Assembly: GCF_014695585.1 (NCBI RefSeq)
Contig: NZ_JACJON010000026.1
Span: forward strand, 1 to 64,000
Direction: 5' to 3'
Length of the DNA: 64,000 nt
Origin: Microcoleus sp. FACHB-831
GTDB lineage: Bacteria > Cyanobacteriota > Cyanobacteriia > Cyanobacteriales > FACHB-T130
In this document: positions 40,680-50,397 of the stretch, one piece after another
Layout: each line of letters begins with the position of its first letter
Position numbering within the stretch: position 1 is the first letter of the stretch
Program-made: the position numbers and the translations under genes
Notes under the pieces: model-generated
The model's input: only the letters and a program-made list of their open reading frames with translations
Told to the model about the DNA's origin: nothing
Database searches by the model: none

Positions 40680-41153
40680 CAATAAAATGCATTGTGTTAA
40701 CAGAGAAAAAAGAAAACCTTGGTATGGGCAAGCTGAGGTTTCTTAAACGCTTTTCCAACAGATAAACCGTCAATTATCACTTTATTTACAATGCCCTTTA
40801 ATTAACCGCGTATTAATCTGCTATAATTAACGGCCATTTTGTATTTACAAAGATAGATTCACTTTAGCGGCTCAAACTCTATGTCCTTAAGAGTTTAGGC
40901 CCGATTTTATTTGTCAACGAACTAAAGTCAGCAATAAGAGAAAATGTAATTTTTTATACAGAATTGTAAGAGGCATAAAATACAAAATCTAAAAACTTAA
41001 AACGCCAAATTGACAACCTCGCTCAAGCTGATAGCGTCTTGAATCAGCAAGGGGTTGTTATATACATTTTTGTCGTTACTAGCTTCAGATGAAGAGATAT
41101 AGGGCGCTATTGATTAAACCGTTGGATTTGTTTTACGCATAAAAGGAAGTTAA
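40680..41153. other. Long leader of the first amt gene
   Basis: No gene is seen in 470 bases. A weak hairpin (AGAAAACCT/AGGTTTCT near 40708-40743) may end purE. The remainder is AT-rich promoter DNA with an NtcA-type box at 40946. Confidence 0.5.
40946..40959 (+). promoter_or_regulatory. NtcA-type box upstream of the first amt gene
   Basis: GTAATTTTTTATAC fits the NtcA consensus GTA-N8-TAC exactly and extends to TGTA...TACA. It lies 195 bases before the amt start. A possible TAN3T -10 hexamer (TAAAAT at 40976) is closer than the usual 22-23 bases, so the promoter itself is uncertain. Confidence 0.6.
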
Positions 41154-41156
41154 GTG

Positions 41157-42812
41157 ATGATGTCTAAACTAATGCTCAAAAAGAAGAAGCAGAGAACTAA
41201 AATTAGGCGCCTATCTTCAAATTGGCAAACCTACTCACCTCGGAATGCCAGTATCTTAAAGAAGTTGCAAATTGCCATAAAGAGATTGTCTCCTTCTTGG
41301 CAAGCCTGCATACCCCTGGCGACTTTAATTGTGCTGGTTTGGGGTTATGTAGCCGTTGCCCAGGATGCTCCCGCAGCTGCACCTGCTGGCCCAACGACAG
41401 CAGAATTGAAGGTAGCTCTGGATACGCTGTGGGTAGCGATCGCCGCCTTCTTAGTGTTCTTTATGAACGCTGGCTTTTGTATGTTAGAAACTGGCTTCTG
41501 CCGCCAGAAAAACGCCGTCAACGTCCTCTCCAAAAACTTAATTGTTTTCGCCCTCGCCACCGTCGCCTTTTGGGCAATTGGCTTTGGTTTGATGTTTGGG
41601 GATGGCAATCCCTTCATTGGCACCAACGGGTTTTTCCTAAACGGAGCAGATAACAGTCCGGCGACAGCAAGTGCCTATCAAGGCGTCTTCGGCTCACTCA
41701 ATTGGGCGGGTGTACCATTAGCTGCCAAGTTTTTGTTCCAGCTAGTATTTGCAGGGACAGCCGCAACGATTGTATCGGGAGCAGTTGCAGAACGGATTAA
41801 ATTTGTTGACTTCCTCATCTTCAGCGTCTTGCTCGTCGCCATCGCCTACCCTATTACCGGACACTGGATCTGGGGCGGTGGTTGGCTATCTTATGGATAT
41901 CAAAACCTGCCTGAAGTTAACGGTGCTTTGAAAGTAGGCTTTTGGGATTTTGCCGGCTCGACAGTAGTTCACTCAGTTGGCGGGTGGGCAGCTTTAATGG
42001 GAGCGGCATTTTTGGGACCCCGCATCGGCAAATATCAAGACGGTGAAAGCTTGGCGATGCCAGGACATAACATGAGCATTGCCACCTTGGGTGCTTTGAT
42101 TCTCTGGTTGGGCTGGTTTGGCTTCAACCCAGGCTCAACAATGGCAGCCGATCCATATGCCATAACTCACATTGCGCTGACAACTAACATGGCTGGTGCT
42201 GCCGGCGGAATTGCCGCTACCATTACAGCTTGGATATACCTTGGCAAGCCAGATCTTTCAATGATCATCAATGGAATTTTGGCTGGCTTAGTTGGTGTTA
42301 CAGCGTCCTGTGCTTTCATCAGCATTACCAGTGCTTTGATAATTGGCGTGATTGCTGGAATTCTGGTAGTTTTCGCTGTCCCCTTCTTTGACAGGCTGAA
42401 GATTGATGACCCAGTAGGGGCTACATCGGTTCACCTCGTTTGTGGGATTTGGGGTACTCTGGCAGTCGGTCTGTTCAGCGCCGGTCCCGGTGTGTACTCT
42501 TGGTACGGTGACGGTCTTGGCCCAGCAAAAGGTTTGTTGATAGGTGGAGGCCCGAATCAGTTAATCGCTCAGTTGGTTGGCATTGTCTCAGTAGGTGGCA
42601 TAACCGTTCTACTCAGCACAATCTTCTGGCTGGCGCTTAAGGCTACCCTGGGTATCCGAGTGACTCCACAAGAGGAGTTTGAAGGCTTGGATATTGGCGA
42701 ACACGGTATGGAAGCCTACAGCGGAATGGCTAAGGAGTCTGGCGCTGGTGGAGTGAGTGATGGTGGCAGGCACGGTGGAATGGGAACCGCGTCGGGACAA
42801 TATGCCAAGTAG
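41157..42812 (+). CDS. amt: Ammonium transporter (Amt family)
   Basis: The roughly 551-residue protein has a basic leader of about 50 residues, a signal/first helix ([18 protein letters not shown]) and eleven membrane helices of the Amt/Mep/Rh fold. Motifs include [57 protein letters not shown] (with the pore His) and WFGFNPGS. A second pore-type His lies in [12 protein letters not shown]. The C-terminal [16 protein letters not shown] tail is the usual PII/GlnK regulation site, followed by a glycine-rich end. It takes up ammonium under nitrogen limitation. A GTG lies at 41154 and ATG codons at 41157 and 41160; I list 41157. Confidence 0.93.
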   Translation: MMSKLMLKKKKQRTKIRRLSSNWQTYSPRNASILKKLQIAIKRLSPSWQACIPLATLIVLVWGYVAVAQDAPAAAPAGPTTAELKVALDTLWVAIAAFLVFFMNAGFCMLETGFCRQKNAVNVLSKNLIVFALATVAFWAIGFGLMFGDGNPFIGTNGFFLNGADNSPATASAYQGVFGSLNWAGVPLAAKFLFQLVFAGTAATIVSGAVAERIKFVDFLIFSVLLVAIAYPITGHWIWGGGWLSYGYQNLPEVNGALKVGFWDFAGSTVVHSVGGWAALMGAAFLGPRIGKYQDGESLAMPGHNMSIATLGALILWLGWFGFNPGSTMAADPYAITHIALTTNMAGAAGGIAATITAWIYLGKPDLSMIINGILAGLVGVTASCAFISITSALIIGVIAGILVVFAVPFFDRLKIDDPVGATSVHLVCGIWGTLAVGLFSAGPGVYSWYGDGLGPAKGLLIGGGPNQLIAQLVGIVSVGGITVLLSTIFWLALKATLGIRVTPQEEFEGLDIGEHGMEAYSGMAKESGAGGVSDGGRHGGMGTASGQYAK

Positions 42813-42860
42813 CTTTTGGCCGCCTACATAAACAACAGGGTTTTTCGGTAATTGCATAAA

Positions 42861-42909
42861 GTCCGCCCCACTTGCCGATTTTAGGTCTGGCAATGGGGCG
42901 GATTTTTTG
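42861..42909 (+). terminator. Rho-independent terminator after the first amt gene
   Basis: The arms TCCGCCCCA and TGGGGCGGA, extended by TTGCC/GGCAA, are followed by TTTTTT. The signal separates the two amt genes transcriptionally. Confidence 0.9.
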
Positions 42910-42947
42910 TTAATCATTGAACAATTTATTTTTTGAGGAGTTTTGCT

Positions 42948-42961
42948 GTAAATTTTGATAC
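42948..42961 (+). promoter_or_regulatory. NtcA-type box upstream of the second amt gene
   Basis: GTAAATTTTGATAC fits GTA-N8-TAC, and the downstream CAGAATTTTA matches the flank of the box at 40946. It lies 76 bases before the GTG start, so both transporters appear to have their own NtcA control. Confidence 0.65.
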
Positions 42962-43036
42962 AGAATTTTATTGGCTGGAATTGGTGCAATCAGATTCATT
43001 TGCTGATCAATACGCGATGTTGAAGGAACAACCCAA

Positions 43037-44698
43037 GTGAGAAAAAAAGTTCTAATTGCTTGCCTAATCTCGCTGTGTCTGCTAAGTGTGCCCCTAGTCG
43101 GAAATGTACTTGCTCAAGATGCATCGCCTACGACAAGTCCTTCTCCAACACTGACGAGTCCATCACCGGATACTACTTTAGTTTCACCGTCACCGACGGC
43201 TACAACAAGCCCAACCGCATCACCGACGGATTCGCCAACTCCAACGCCAACACCGACATCTAGTACCGTGCCTGGGTCGGTTCCGGGGACAAATTCTACT
43301 CCAACCGCCGAGCCTACAACAGCTTCTCCAGCGCCCGCTGATACAATAAGCGCTGCCGACGCTAAAACAGCAGCTGATAATGCTCAATCAGCCGCAGACA
43401 CCGCTTGGATGTTAGTCTCCTCAGCCCTCGTGCTGCTGATGACTCCAGGGCTGGCTTTCTTCTACGGGGGATTAGTCAAAGGGCGCAACGTCCTCAACAC
43501 CATGATGATGAGCTTCGTCCTAATGGGGATTGTTGGTGTTACTTGGGTGTTATGGGGCTATAGTCTTGCCTTTGGTAATGCATATGAGACAGTCGCAGGT
43601 GGCGCAAATCGAATTCAGGCCAATCCTCTAATAGGCAACTTAGACTGGCTGTTTTTGAACGGCGTTGCCTTCGACAAACCAGACCCAATTGGTTATGCTG
43701 CAACGATTCCGCATCAAATCTTCATGGTTTACCAGATGATGTTTGCCATCATCACCCCGGCGCTGATTTCTGGGGCAATTGTTGAGCGGATGAGTTTCAA
43801 GGCATACTTCTGGTTTGTACTGCTTTGGTCTACATTTATCTACTCTCCCCTGGCTCACTGGGTTTGGGGCAAAGGCTGGCTCGGCGCTATGGGAGCGTTA
43901 GACTTTGCGGGCGGTACAGTCGTACACATCAGCTCTGGTGTTTCTGCTGTCGTCGCCGCTTGGGTGATTGGACCGCGCAAAAACTTCGCAGTGACGCCAC
44001 ACGCACCCCATAACGTTCCCTACGTCTTGCTGGGAATCGGCCTGCTGTGGTTTGGTTGGTTTGGCTTTAACGGCGGTAGTGCTTTAGCATCAGGTGCCCT
44101 GGCAACGGTTGCCTTTGTCGCCACAATGGTATCTGCGTGTGCTGGCGGTCTAATGTGGGTCATCCTGGAATGGGTACTCCGGGGCAAACCAACTGCCATC
44201 GGTATTGCTAGCGGCTTCCTAGCAGGTCTGGTAGGTATTACGCCTGCGGCAGGATTTGTTACCCCCGGTTACGCTATCCTCATCGGTTTTATCACCTCTG
44301 TTTGCTGTTTCTTCGCGGTCAGTTGGCGGGCCAAATTGCAGTTTGACGACTCTCTGGACACTTTTCCAATTCACGGCGTCGGCGGTACTGTAGGGGCGCT
44401 TCTGACAGCTCTTTTTGCTACCAATGCCGTCAATCAACTCAAGGGTCCTGATGGAAAAGTTATGAATCTTGGGCTGGTAGATGGCAATGCAGGGCAACTG
44501 GTGACGCAATTCATCGGTGTAGCAGCAACCTACGTTTTCGCGGCTGTTGGCACCTTTGTTATCCTCAAGGGTCTATCTTTAGTCATGGATCTCCGCGTTA
44601 AGCCTGTAGCCGAAGACCAAGGTTTGGATATCAACGAACATGGTGAAGAAGGTTACGGAGATGAATTTGCTTCTGGCCTGAGTTTTAAGGGCGAGTAA
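43037..44698 (+). CDS. amt: Ammonium transporter with Pro/Ser/Thr-rich N-terminal extension
   Basis: The 553-residue Amt protein has a signal peptide (LIACLISLCLLSVPLVG), then about 90 residues of SPT-rich periplasmic linker (TSPSPTLTSPSP and similar). An SAADAKTAADNAQSAADTAW helix leads into eleven membrane helices. Motifs: LAFFYGGLVKGRNVLNTMM, ISGAIVERMSFKAYFW, DFAGGTVVHISSGVSAVVAAW with the pore His, WFGWFGFNGGSAL and FPIHGVGGTVGALLTALF. The C-terminus QGLDINEHGEEGYG is the PII-binding type tail. It starts at GTG 43037 after a 138-base gap containing its own NtcA box. The extension is much longer than in the first copy. Confidence 0.92.
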   Translation: MRKKVLIACLISLCLLSVPLVGNVLAQDASPTTSPSPTLTSPSPDTTLVSPSPTATTSPTASPTDSPTPTPTPTSSTVPGSVPGTNSTPTAEPTTASPAPADTISAADAKTAADNAQSAADTAWMLVSSALVLLMTPGLAFFYGGLVKGRNVLNTMMMSFVLMGIVGVTWVLWGYSLAFGNAYETVAGGANRIQANPLIGNLDWLFLNGVAFDKPDPIGYAATIPHQIFMVYQMMFAIITPALISGAIVERMSFKAYFWFVLLWSTFIYSPLAHWVWGKGWLGAMGALDFAGGTVVHISSGVSAVVAAWVIGPRKNFAVTPHAPHNVPYVLLGIGLLWFGWFGFNGGSALASGALATVAFVATMVSACAGGLMWVILEWVLRGKPTAIGIASGFLAGLVGITPAAGFVTPGYAILIGFITSVCCFFAVSWRAKLQFDDSLDTFPIHGVGGTVGALLTALFATNAVNQLKGPDGKVMNLGLVDGNAGQLVTQFIGVAATYVFAAVGTFVILKGLSLVMDLRVKPVAEDQGLDINEHGEEGYGDEFASGLSFKGE

Positions 44699-44748
44699 GT
44701 GACGGGACATTAATTTGTTCGTGTGGGCAATTTAAGATTAGATTCAAC

Positions 44749-45633
44749 GTGTTGCTGAATCTGATAAGCGTGTTCACTGGCTCAAAAACATTTCCGGCTT
44801 GGGCTTTGTTATCCCTAGCTACTAATGGGTTGCTAATGCTGGCAGTCATCCTCTTGCTCCTACGGGAACACTGGCTGCCCGCTAGTTCGCAAGCAAGTGT
44901 TTCTGCGACTCAAGTTAGCCTTCTGAGTAGCCCGCAGGCTCCGCCCCCTAATTTAGGGCCGCGTCACCAGCTCAATTACGACCAGTGGGTGGCTTTGCTG
45001 GGGCGAGAAGCGTCTGTAGCAGCAACACAGCAGCCCAAACATTTAACGATTCTGGCTGGGGATTCTCTCAGCCTGTGGTTTCCGACCGACTTGTTGCCCC
45101 CAGAGCGAACCTGGCTCAATCAGGGAATCTCCGGGGAAACCTCGGCGGGCTTGCTAAGACGATTGGATCTGTTTGACGAAACTAAGCCGGAGGTCATTTT
45201 TGTGATGATCGGCATCAATGACCTGATCCGGGGGGTAAAAAACGAGACGATTTTGGCTAACCAGCGACAGATTATTAAATATCTGCGGCGGGTTCATCCC
45301 CGAAGCCAGGTTGTGGTTCAATCGATTTTGCCCCACGGTGGAGAGGCAACAACTTGGGAAGGCCGCGATCGCCTCTTGGCAATTCCTAACAGCCGCATCC
45401 AGGAAATTAACAAGCAACTGGCTGCGATCGCTGCTGCTGAAGGCGCTCTTTATCTCGATTTACATCCCCTGTTTGCGGATGCTAATGGCAATCTCCGTTC
45501 TGTACTCACCTCAGATGGCTTGCACTTGAGTCCCCAAGGCTATATGGTGTGGCGTTCTGCCCTCCAGGTGTTTGCTCAGTTCAAAATTGAGGAAGCCGGA
45601 GCTAATAGCCAGCCTTACCGTAGAAGGCGATAA
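44749..45633 (+). CDS. SGNH/GDSL-type esterase or lipase
   Basis: The 294-residue protein has an N-terminal membrane anchor (LLSLATNGLLMLAVILLLL) and a catalytic domain with all four SGNH blocks: block I ILAGDSLSLWFP (Ser nucleophile), block II NQGISGET (Gly), block III VMIGINDL (Asn), block V DGLHLSPQGY (Asp and His). It probably deacylates a lipid or polysaccharide at the membrane or in the periplasm. The start GTG at 44749 is 50 bases after the amt gene. No substrate clue is given by the neighbours. Confidence 0.88.
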   Translation: MLLNLISVFTGSKTFPAWALLSLATNGLLMLAVILLLLREHWLPASSQASVSATQVSLLSSPQAPPPNLGPRHQLNYDQWVALLGREASVAATQQPKHLTILAGDSLSLWFPTDLLPPERTWLNQGISGETSAGLLRRLDLFDETKPEVIFVMIGINDLIRGVKNETILANQRQIIKYLRRVHPRSQVVVQSILPHGGEATTWEGRDRLLAIPNSRIQEINKQLAAIAAAEGALYLDLHPLFADANGNLRSVLTSDGLHLSPQGYMVWRSALQVFAQFKIEEAGANSQPYRRRR

Positions 45634-46125
45634 CTATCCCCGCACAGCAAAATTCGCCATTGGCAGATCTTTTGTTGTAGCGGTTCTGCTTTGGAGCAAA
45701 TCAACACCACTGATGAACAGAATAAAATAAATTTAATATCTATATAGATTTTTAGTTATTAAGGGTGTCGTAATCTCCCTATTCATCCCTATCAGGGAGC
45801 GAAACAACCTAACTTAAGCTGTAATTCCTTCCCAATGCTGCTGGAAGTTTTATAGATTGCTCGGCGACAATAAGTTGGGTGTAAGGGTTTTATTTCTTAC
45901 TTTCAATATTTGTAACTTATCTAAAGACCAAGTTTGATTAAAATCATTTATAACAGGTGATGTTAGGCAGGTTCGCTTTAGCAAGAGAAAAGTAACCCGT
46001 AGCGTTGGTAAAAAACAAATAGCTTCAGACTTAGGAATGGCGATCGCCCGCGTTGCAGCCCAACCATTCTATGATCGAGTGGAATCAAGCTTGACAAGCA
46101 TCAGTCATTTCACGGGACGCGCCCA
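45634..46125. other. Intergenic stretch with an isolated CRISPR-like repeat
   Basis: No gene is seen over 490 bases. It holds one sequence resembling a cyanobacterial CRISPR repeat at 45767-45805. The rest is the AT-rich leader of ispH. Confidence 0.5.
45767..45805 (+). repeat. Solitary CRISPR-repeat-like sequence
   Basis: The 39-base stretch begins GTCGTAATCTCCC and ends ATCCCTATCAGGGAGCGAAAC. This closely resembles the ATCCCTAT-AGGGATTGAAAC end of common cyanobacterial CRISPR repeats, with the internal CCCTATCAGGG arms. No second copy occurs in the window and no cas genes are present. Confidence 0.55.
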
Positions 46126-47334
46126 ATGGATACGAAAGCCTTTAAACGATCGCTCCAACAATCTGAAAACTACCACCGCAAGGGATTTGGGCACCAAGAA
46201 GAAGTCGCCAATCTATTGCGCTCAGAGTATCAAAGCAATCTAATTCAGAAAATTCGCGAAAGCAACTACACGCTAAAACGCGGTGATGTCACCATCCGGC
46301 TAGCCCAGTCTTTTGGCTTTTGCTGGGGCGTTGAGCGTGCTGTCGCAATGGCTTATGAAACTCGTCAGCACTTCCCCACAGAAAAAATTTGGATTACCAA
46401 CGAAATCATTCACAACCCTTCCGTAAATCAGCGGTTGCTTGAAATGCAGGTGGAATTCGTTCCTATGCAAGCAGGTATTAAAGATTTCTCTGTTGTCGGT
46501 GCGGGTGACGTTGTAATTTTACCCGCGTTTGGTGCTAGCGTTCAGGAAATGCAGTTGCTCAACGACAACGGGTGCAAGATTGTCGATACAACTTGCCCTT
46601 GGGTTTCCAAAGTTTGGAATACCGTCGAAAAGCACAAGAAAAAAGATTACACCTCGATTATTCACGGCAAGTACAACCACGAAGAAACAGTCGCTACTAG
46701 CTCTTTTGCGGGTAAATATTTAATCGTGCTGAATATGGCACAAGCTGAGTATGTCGCCAGCTACATTCTCAACGGCGGAAATCGCGATGAATTTATGGCG
46801 AAATTTAGTAAAGCCTTTTCTGTTGGGTTTGACCCCGATGTAGACTTAGAACGAATTGGCATTGCTAATCAGACAACGATGCTTAAAGGCGAAACAGAAC
46901 AGATTGGTAAGCTATTTGAGCGCACCATGATGAAGAAGTATGGCCCAACTGAATTAAACGAACATTTCCAAAGCTTCAACACAATCTGCGATGCGACTCA
47001 AGAGCGCCAAGACGCCATGTTTGAGCTAGTAGATGAAAAACTAGATTTAATGGTGGTAATTGGCGGTTTTAATTCCTCGAATACCACGCATTTGCAAGAA
47101 ATTGCAATTGAGCGGGAAATTCCTTCTTATCACATCGATAGTGCCGAGCGTATTATAGATGCGAACCGGATTGAACATAAGCCATTGGGGGGCAATTTGG
47201 AAGTGAAAGAAGGTTGGTTGCCTAACGGCGAAATCGTCGTGGGAATTACCTCTGGTGCTTCAACACCCGATAAAGTAGTTGAGGATGCAATCGAGAAGAT
47301 TTTTGAGTTGAAAGCAGCTACTGCTGTTGTTTAG
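46126..47334 (+). CDS. ispH: 4-hydroxy-3-methylbut-2-enyl diphosphate reductase IspH
   Basis: The 402-residue enzyme makes IPP and DMAPP in the last step of the MEP isoprenoid pathway. It has the long N-terminal extension typical of cyanobacterial and plastid forms ([24 protein letters not shown]). The iron-sulfur cysteines lie in [24 protein letters not shown] and [17 protein letters not shown] chemistry residues are in [14 protein letters not shown] and [15 protein letters not shown]. It feeds chlorophyll, carotenoid and quinone tails. The start ATG at 46126 is the family position. Confidence 0.95.
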   Translation: MDTKAFKRSLQQSENYHRKGFGHQEEVANLLRSEYQSNLIQKIRESNYTLKRGDVTIRLAQSFGFCWGVERAVAMAYETRQHFPTEKIWITNEIIHNPSVNQRLLEMQVEFVPMQAGIKDFSVVGAGDVVILPAFGASVQEMQLLNDNGCKIVDTTCPWVSKVWNTVEKHKKKDYTSIIHGKYNHEETVATSSFAGKYLIVLNMAQAEYVASYILNGGNRDEFMAKFSKAFSVGFDPDVDLERIGIANQTTMLKGETEQIGKLFERTMMKKYGPTELNEHFQSFNTICDATQERQDAMFELVDEKLDLMVVIGGFNSSNTTHLQEIAIEREIPSYHIDSAERIIDANRIEHKPLGGNLEVKEGWLPNGEIVVGITSGASTPDKVVEDAIEKIFELKAATAVV

Positions 47335-47521
47335 ATTTAGTTAGTTATTGGGGAGATAGCAGCACTATAAAACATTCCACGGTGTAGGGTCGATGTCCCT
47401 GCGATCGCTAAAAAAATGCCAATATAGATGGCTGCTGTCTCTTTCCTTGTAAAAATGCTAGTTAGATAAGCATTTTTAAAAAATAACTGTTTACAGGGCT
47501 GCACGAAAGGAGAAATTAAAA

Positions 47522-47821
47522 ATGCTGTTCATGTTGAGAGTACGCATAGAAATTACAGGGCGATCGCCTGACAACTTGCGGAACCGTTTAGCTCAAGAAA
47601 TAGAAACAATACTAGCAGCAAAAGCCGCAGGTAAGGTTTTGGGTATGTATAAAGTCGCAGGACGAAAACTTTTGGTAGCCATTATTGATGCCGAGTCTCA
47701 CGATGAGTTAGATCGTTACATTGCCAATCTACCAATGGCGCCTTTCCTAGAAGTAGAGGAAATTTTGCCACTGCGGGAGTATGAGGCGGTAGCAGAAGAA
47801 ATGAAGCAGCGTTTGCAATAA
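47522..47821 (+). CDS. Muconolactone isomerase-like small protein
   Basis: The 99-residue protein shows the ferredoxin-like fold of muconolactone delta-isomerase: MLRVRIEITGRSPDNLRNRLAQEIE, KVLGMYKVAGRKLLVAIIDAESHDELDRYI and LPMAPFLEVEEILPLREY. There is no aromatic-degradation cluster nearby, so a true muconolactone role is doubtful; a dimeric small-molecule binding or isomerase role is possible. It is preceded by AAAGGAGAAATTAAAAATG and read independently of ispH. Confidence 0.8.
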   Translation: MLFMLRVRIEITGRSPDNLRNRLAQEIETILAAKAAGKVLGMYKVAGRKLLVAIIDAESHDELDRYIANLPMAPFLEVEEILPLREYEAVAEEMKQRLQ

Positions 47822-47967
47822 ATCAAGTTTATATTTTGCCCCGTCAGGGTTTCTCCCGCTCGGATATTTTGGATTAAAATAACATTTTACACATCTATGT
47901 CCGCAGGCTAACACCTGGGGCTAGACAAACCAAGTCTGCACAGGCGGAACGAGAAAAAACAACTAAT

Positions 47968-47995
47968 ATTAAAGCCGCCGCAGACAGGCTTTAAT
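47968..47995. repeat. Inverted repeat upstream of the MFS/spermidine synthase gene
   Basis: The perfect 9-bp arms ATTAAAGCC and GGCTTTAAT surround a 10-base loop. This may be part of a degenerate dispersed repeat (47895-48000). It is not followed by a T run. Confidence 0.5.
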
Positions 47996-48042
47996 CACAG
48001 CTACCCACCATTCAGAATGTGGGAAATTTGGAGGAAACATTG

Positions 48043-50268
48043 TTGGTAATTCTTTTCTCCTTTACCCTTTTTGTCAGTGCATTCCTACTTTTTTGGGTAC
48101 AGCTGATGGTAGCCAAAATGATCTTGCCATTATTAGGCGGATCTCCATCAGTATGGAACACCTGTCAGCTGTTTTTTCAAGCAGCTTTATTGCTTGGCTA
48201 TGGATATTCCCATCTCACAACAAGTTGGTGGGGTACGCGGCGACAAGCAGCAATTCATACCCTTGTACTTTTATTGCCCATCGCTTTTTTACCAATTACT
48301 ACAGCTAAAGGTTGGCTACCTCCTCACGAAGCTAATCCTATTCCTTGGTTGCTAGGTTTGTTGGTTATATCTGTTGGCTTGCCTTTTTTTGTGATTTCTA
48401 CCAGTGCGCCTTTGGTGCAGAAGTGGTTTGCAGACACCAATAGTCCAGCAAGTCGCGATCCTTATTTTCTATATACGGCGAGTAATATTGGTAGCATTTT
48501 AGGGCTGCTTTTTTATCCAGCTTTGATTGAGCCAAATTTTTCTTTGACGCGCCAGAGTTGGTTATGGTCAATAAGTTATGGATTGCTGGTTTTATTAATA
48601 ATTGGATGTGCAGTATGTTTGTGGCGATCGCCTATAAAAGGCAAAAGTGAAGATAAAGAATTAAGAGGCGATAAATCGCCGTCTCTACAAGAACAAAACT
48701 CTTCTTTTCCTCCCACTATTCAACAGAAATCCCAGTGGGTATTATTATCTTTTATTCCTTCCAGCCTACTTCTAGGAGTTACAACTTATATAACAACAGA
48801 CATTGCAGCTATCCCGCTGCTCTGGGCTGTGCCATTGGCTATTTATCTATTTACATTCATTTTGGCTTTCAGCCGCAAACCGCTACTTCCTCGTAGCAGT
48901 TTGGCGGGGTTTTTACCTTTATTATTGACAGCGCTGATTGTTTTATCTTTGCTTAAAGTAATGCAGCCCGTTTGGGTGTTACTTCCTTTACATTTACTAG
49001 GATTCTTTATTGCGGCGAGTGTTTTTCACGGGGAATTAGCTCAAAATCGTCCTAGCGCGGACTATTTGACAAGTTTTTATTTCTGGCTGGGAGTTGGTGG
49101 GGTATTAGGTGGATTGTTTAACGCGATCGCTGCACCTCTACTATTCCCATCTGTTCTAGAATATCCTCTGATGATGTTACTGAGTATCGTATTAGTGCGA
49201 ACTCCATCACCAGATTTAGAGGAATCTTCTATCTTCAATTTGAAGAAAACTTTACCTATTAGTATAGGTATTTTACTAGGTTCTCTCCTAGTCGGGATGC
49301 AGTTTAGAACCTTTAATAACAATTTGCTGGGCAGTATTTTTGCCCTTGGCATTCTTATTGCCATTCGTTATGCTTTTAAACTAAACCCAATACGATTTGG
49401 TGTCGGTATAGCGTCGATTGTACTGCTCAGTTTATTCTACATACCAAGCATGGGTAGATTGCTCGATACTGAGCGCAATTTCTTTGGCATTAATCGGGTA
49501 TTGTATGACAGGCGCGGAAACTACCACACTCTTCTACATGGAACTACCGTGCATGGAAAACAAAGTTTAGATCCACAACGACGAACAGAACCGTTAACCT
49601 ACTTTTATCCTAGTGGCCCAATTGGGCAAGTATTCAAGTCTTTTAATAATAGTCAACGTCTATCTAATGTTGCTGTGATGGGATTGGGTATCGGAACTCT
49701 CGCTGCATACTCAGAACCAGGACAACAGTGGACTTTCTACGAAATAGATCCAACTGTGGAAAAGCTGGCTCGCGACAGTCGTTATTTTACATTTTTACAA
49801 GACTCAAAAGCAGCGGTGTCTGTAGTTTTAGGTGATGCTCGTCTGCGATTGATGGATGTGCCTGAAAATAGCTATGATGCACTCGTGATGGATGCTTTTA
49901 GTTCTGATTCTATACCAGTACATTTGGTGACGAGGGAAGCAATTCAGCTTTACTTGAGCAAGTTAAAAAAGCAGGGTTTATTGATAATTAATATTTCCAA
50001 TCGCTATATTAATTTGGAACCTGTGTTAGGTGCTTTAGCTCGTAATTTAGGTTTATCCACGCTGAGACAGTTGGAATTAGATGTTTCTGCTAGTGAGAAG
50101 GAAATGGGTAAATCTGCTTCTCATTGGGTTTTGTTAGCACGCGATCGCAGCGATTTTGCCAACCTTATCAACGATCCGCGCTGGCAACCCATCCCAGAAA
50201 ATTTGGATGCTCCTTTGTGGACAGATGATTTCTCAAATATCTTCGGCGTACTGCGTGCTTTGAAATGA
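48043..50268 (+). CDS. Fused MFS-type membrane domain and spermidine synthase
   Basis: The roughly 741-residue protein has about a dozen membrane helices in the first 480 residues, starting FSFTLFVSAFLLFWVQLMVAKMILPLLGG. A spermidine-synthase-like methyltransferase fold follows (about 500-735) with VAVMGLGIGTLAAY, WTFYEIDPTVEKLA, VVLGDARLRL and ALVMDAFSSDSIPVHL. The aspartates expected for aminopropyl transfer (DARL, DAFSSDS) are present. The ORF opens at GTG 48019, but GGAGGAA at 48030-48036 points to TTG 48043 or 48040. The membrane domain may transport or channel the polyamine; this is inference. Confidence 0.85.
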   Translation: MVILFSFTLFVSAFLLFWVQLMVAKMILPLLGGSPSVWNTCQLFFQAALLLGYGYSHLTTSWWGTRRQAAIHTLVLLLPIAFLPITTAKGWLPPHEANPIPWLLGLLVISVGLPFFVISTSAPLVQKWFADTNSPASRDPYFLYTASNIGSILGLLFYPALIEPNFSLTRQSWLWSISYGLLVLLIIGCAVCLWRSPIKGKSEDKELRGDKSPSLQEQNSSFPPTIQQKSQWVLLSFIPSSLLLGVTTYITTDIAAIPLLWAVPLAIYLFTFILAFSRKPLLPRSSLAGFLPLLLTALIVLSLLKVMQPVWVLLPLHLLGFFIAASVFHGELAQNRPSADYLTSFYFWLGVGGVLGGLFNAIAAPLLFPSVLEYPLMMLLSIVLVRTPSPDLEESSIFNLKKTLPISIGILLGSLLVGMQFRTFNNNLLGSIFALGILIAIRYAFKLNPIRFGVGIASIVLLSLFYIPSMGRLLDTERNFFGINRVLYDRRGNYHTLLHGTTVHGKQSLDPQRRTEPLTYFYPSGPIGQVFKSFNNSQRLSNVAVMGLGIGTLAAYSEPGQQWTFYEIDPTVEKLARDSRYFTFLQDSKAAVSVVLGDARLRLMDVPENSYDALVMDAFSSDSIPVHLVTREAIQLYLSKLKKQGLLIINISNRYINLEPVLGALARNLGLSTLRQLELDVSASEKEMGKSASHWVLLARDRSDFANLINDPRWQPIPENLDAPLWTDDFSNIFGVLRALK

Positions 50269-50359
50269 TTATAAATATTAAAAAAAGGTGCCAGCCATTA
50301 CTTGTTATTTAAGGCAAATTTACCCCCGCTCACGGTATCTAAATCGGGGATAATTACTA

Positions 50360-50394
50360 CCCCTCTCCTGGCAGAAGAGGGGCAAGAGGAGAGG
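50360..50394. terminator. Hairpin between convergent genes
   Basis: CCCCTCT/AGAGGGG and CCTCTCCT/AGGAGAGG arms can form alternative hairpins between the spermidine synthase gene and glgA. There is no clear T run. It may be a dispersed element that doubles as terminator. Confidence 0.4.
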
Positions 50395-50397
50395 TAC

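Noticed and set aside
40976-40981. TAAAAT as -10 box of an NtcA-activated promoter
   Set aside because: It is about 16 bases after the NtcA box, closer than the usual 22-23, so I did not list it as a promoter.
45767-45805. A functional CRISPR array
   Set aside because: Only one repeat-like unit is present, with no spacer-repeat series and no cas genes in the window.
46037-46243. 68-residue plus frame at the ispH start
   Set aside because: It is an out-of-frame shadow of the conserved ispH N-terminus.
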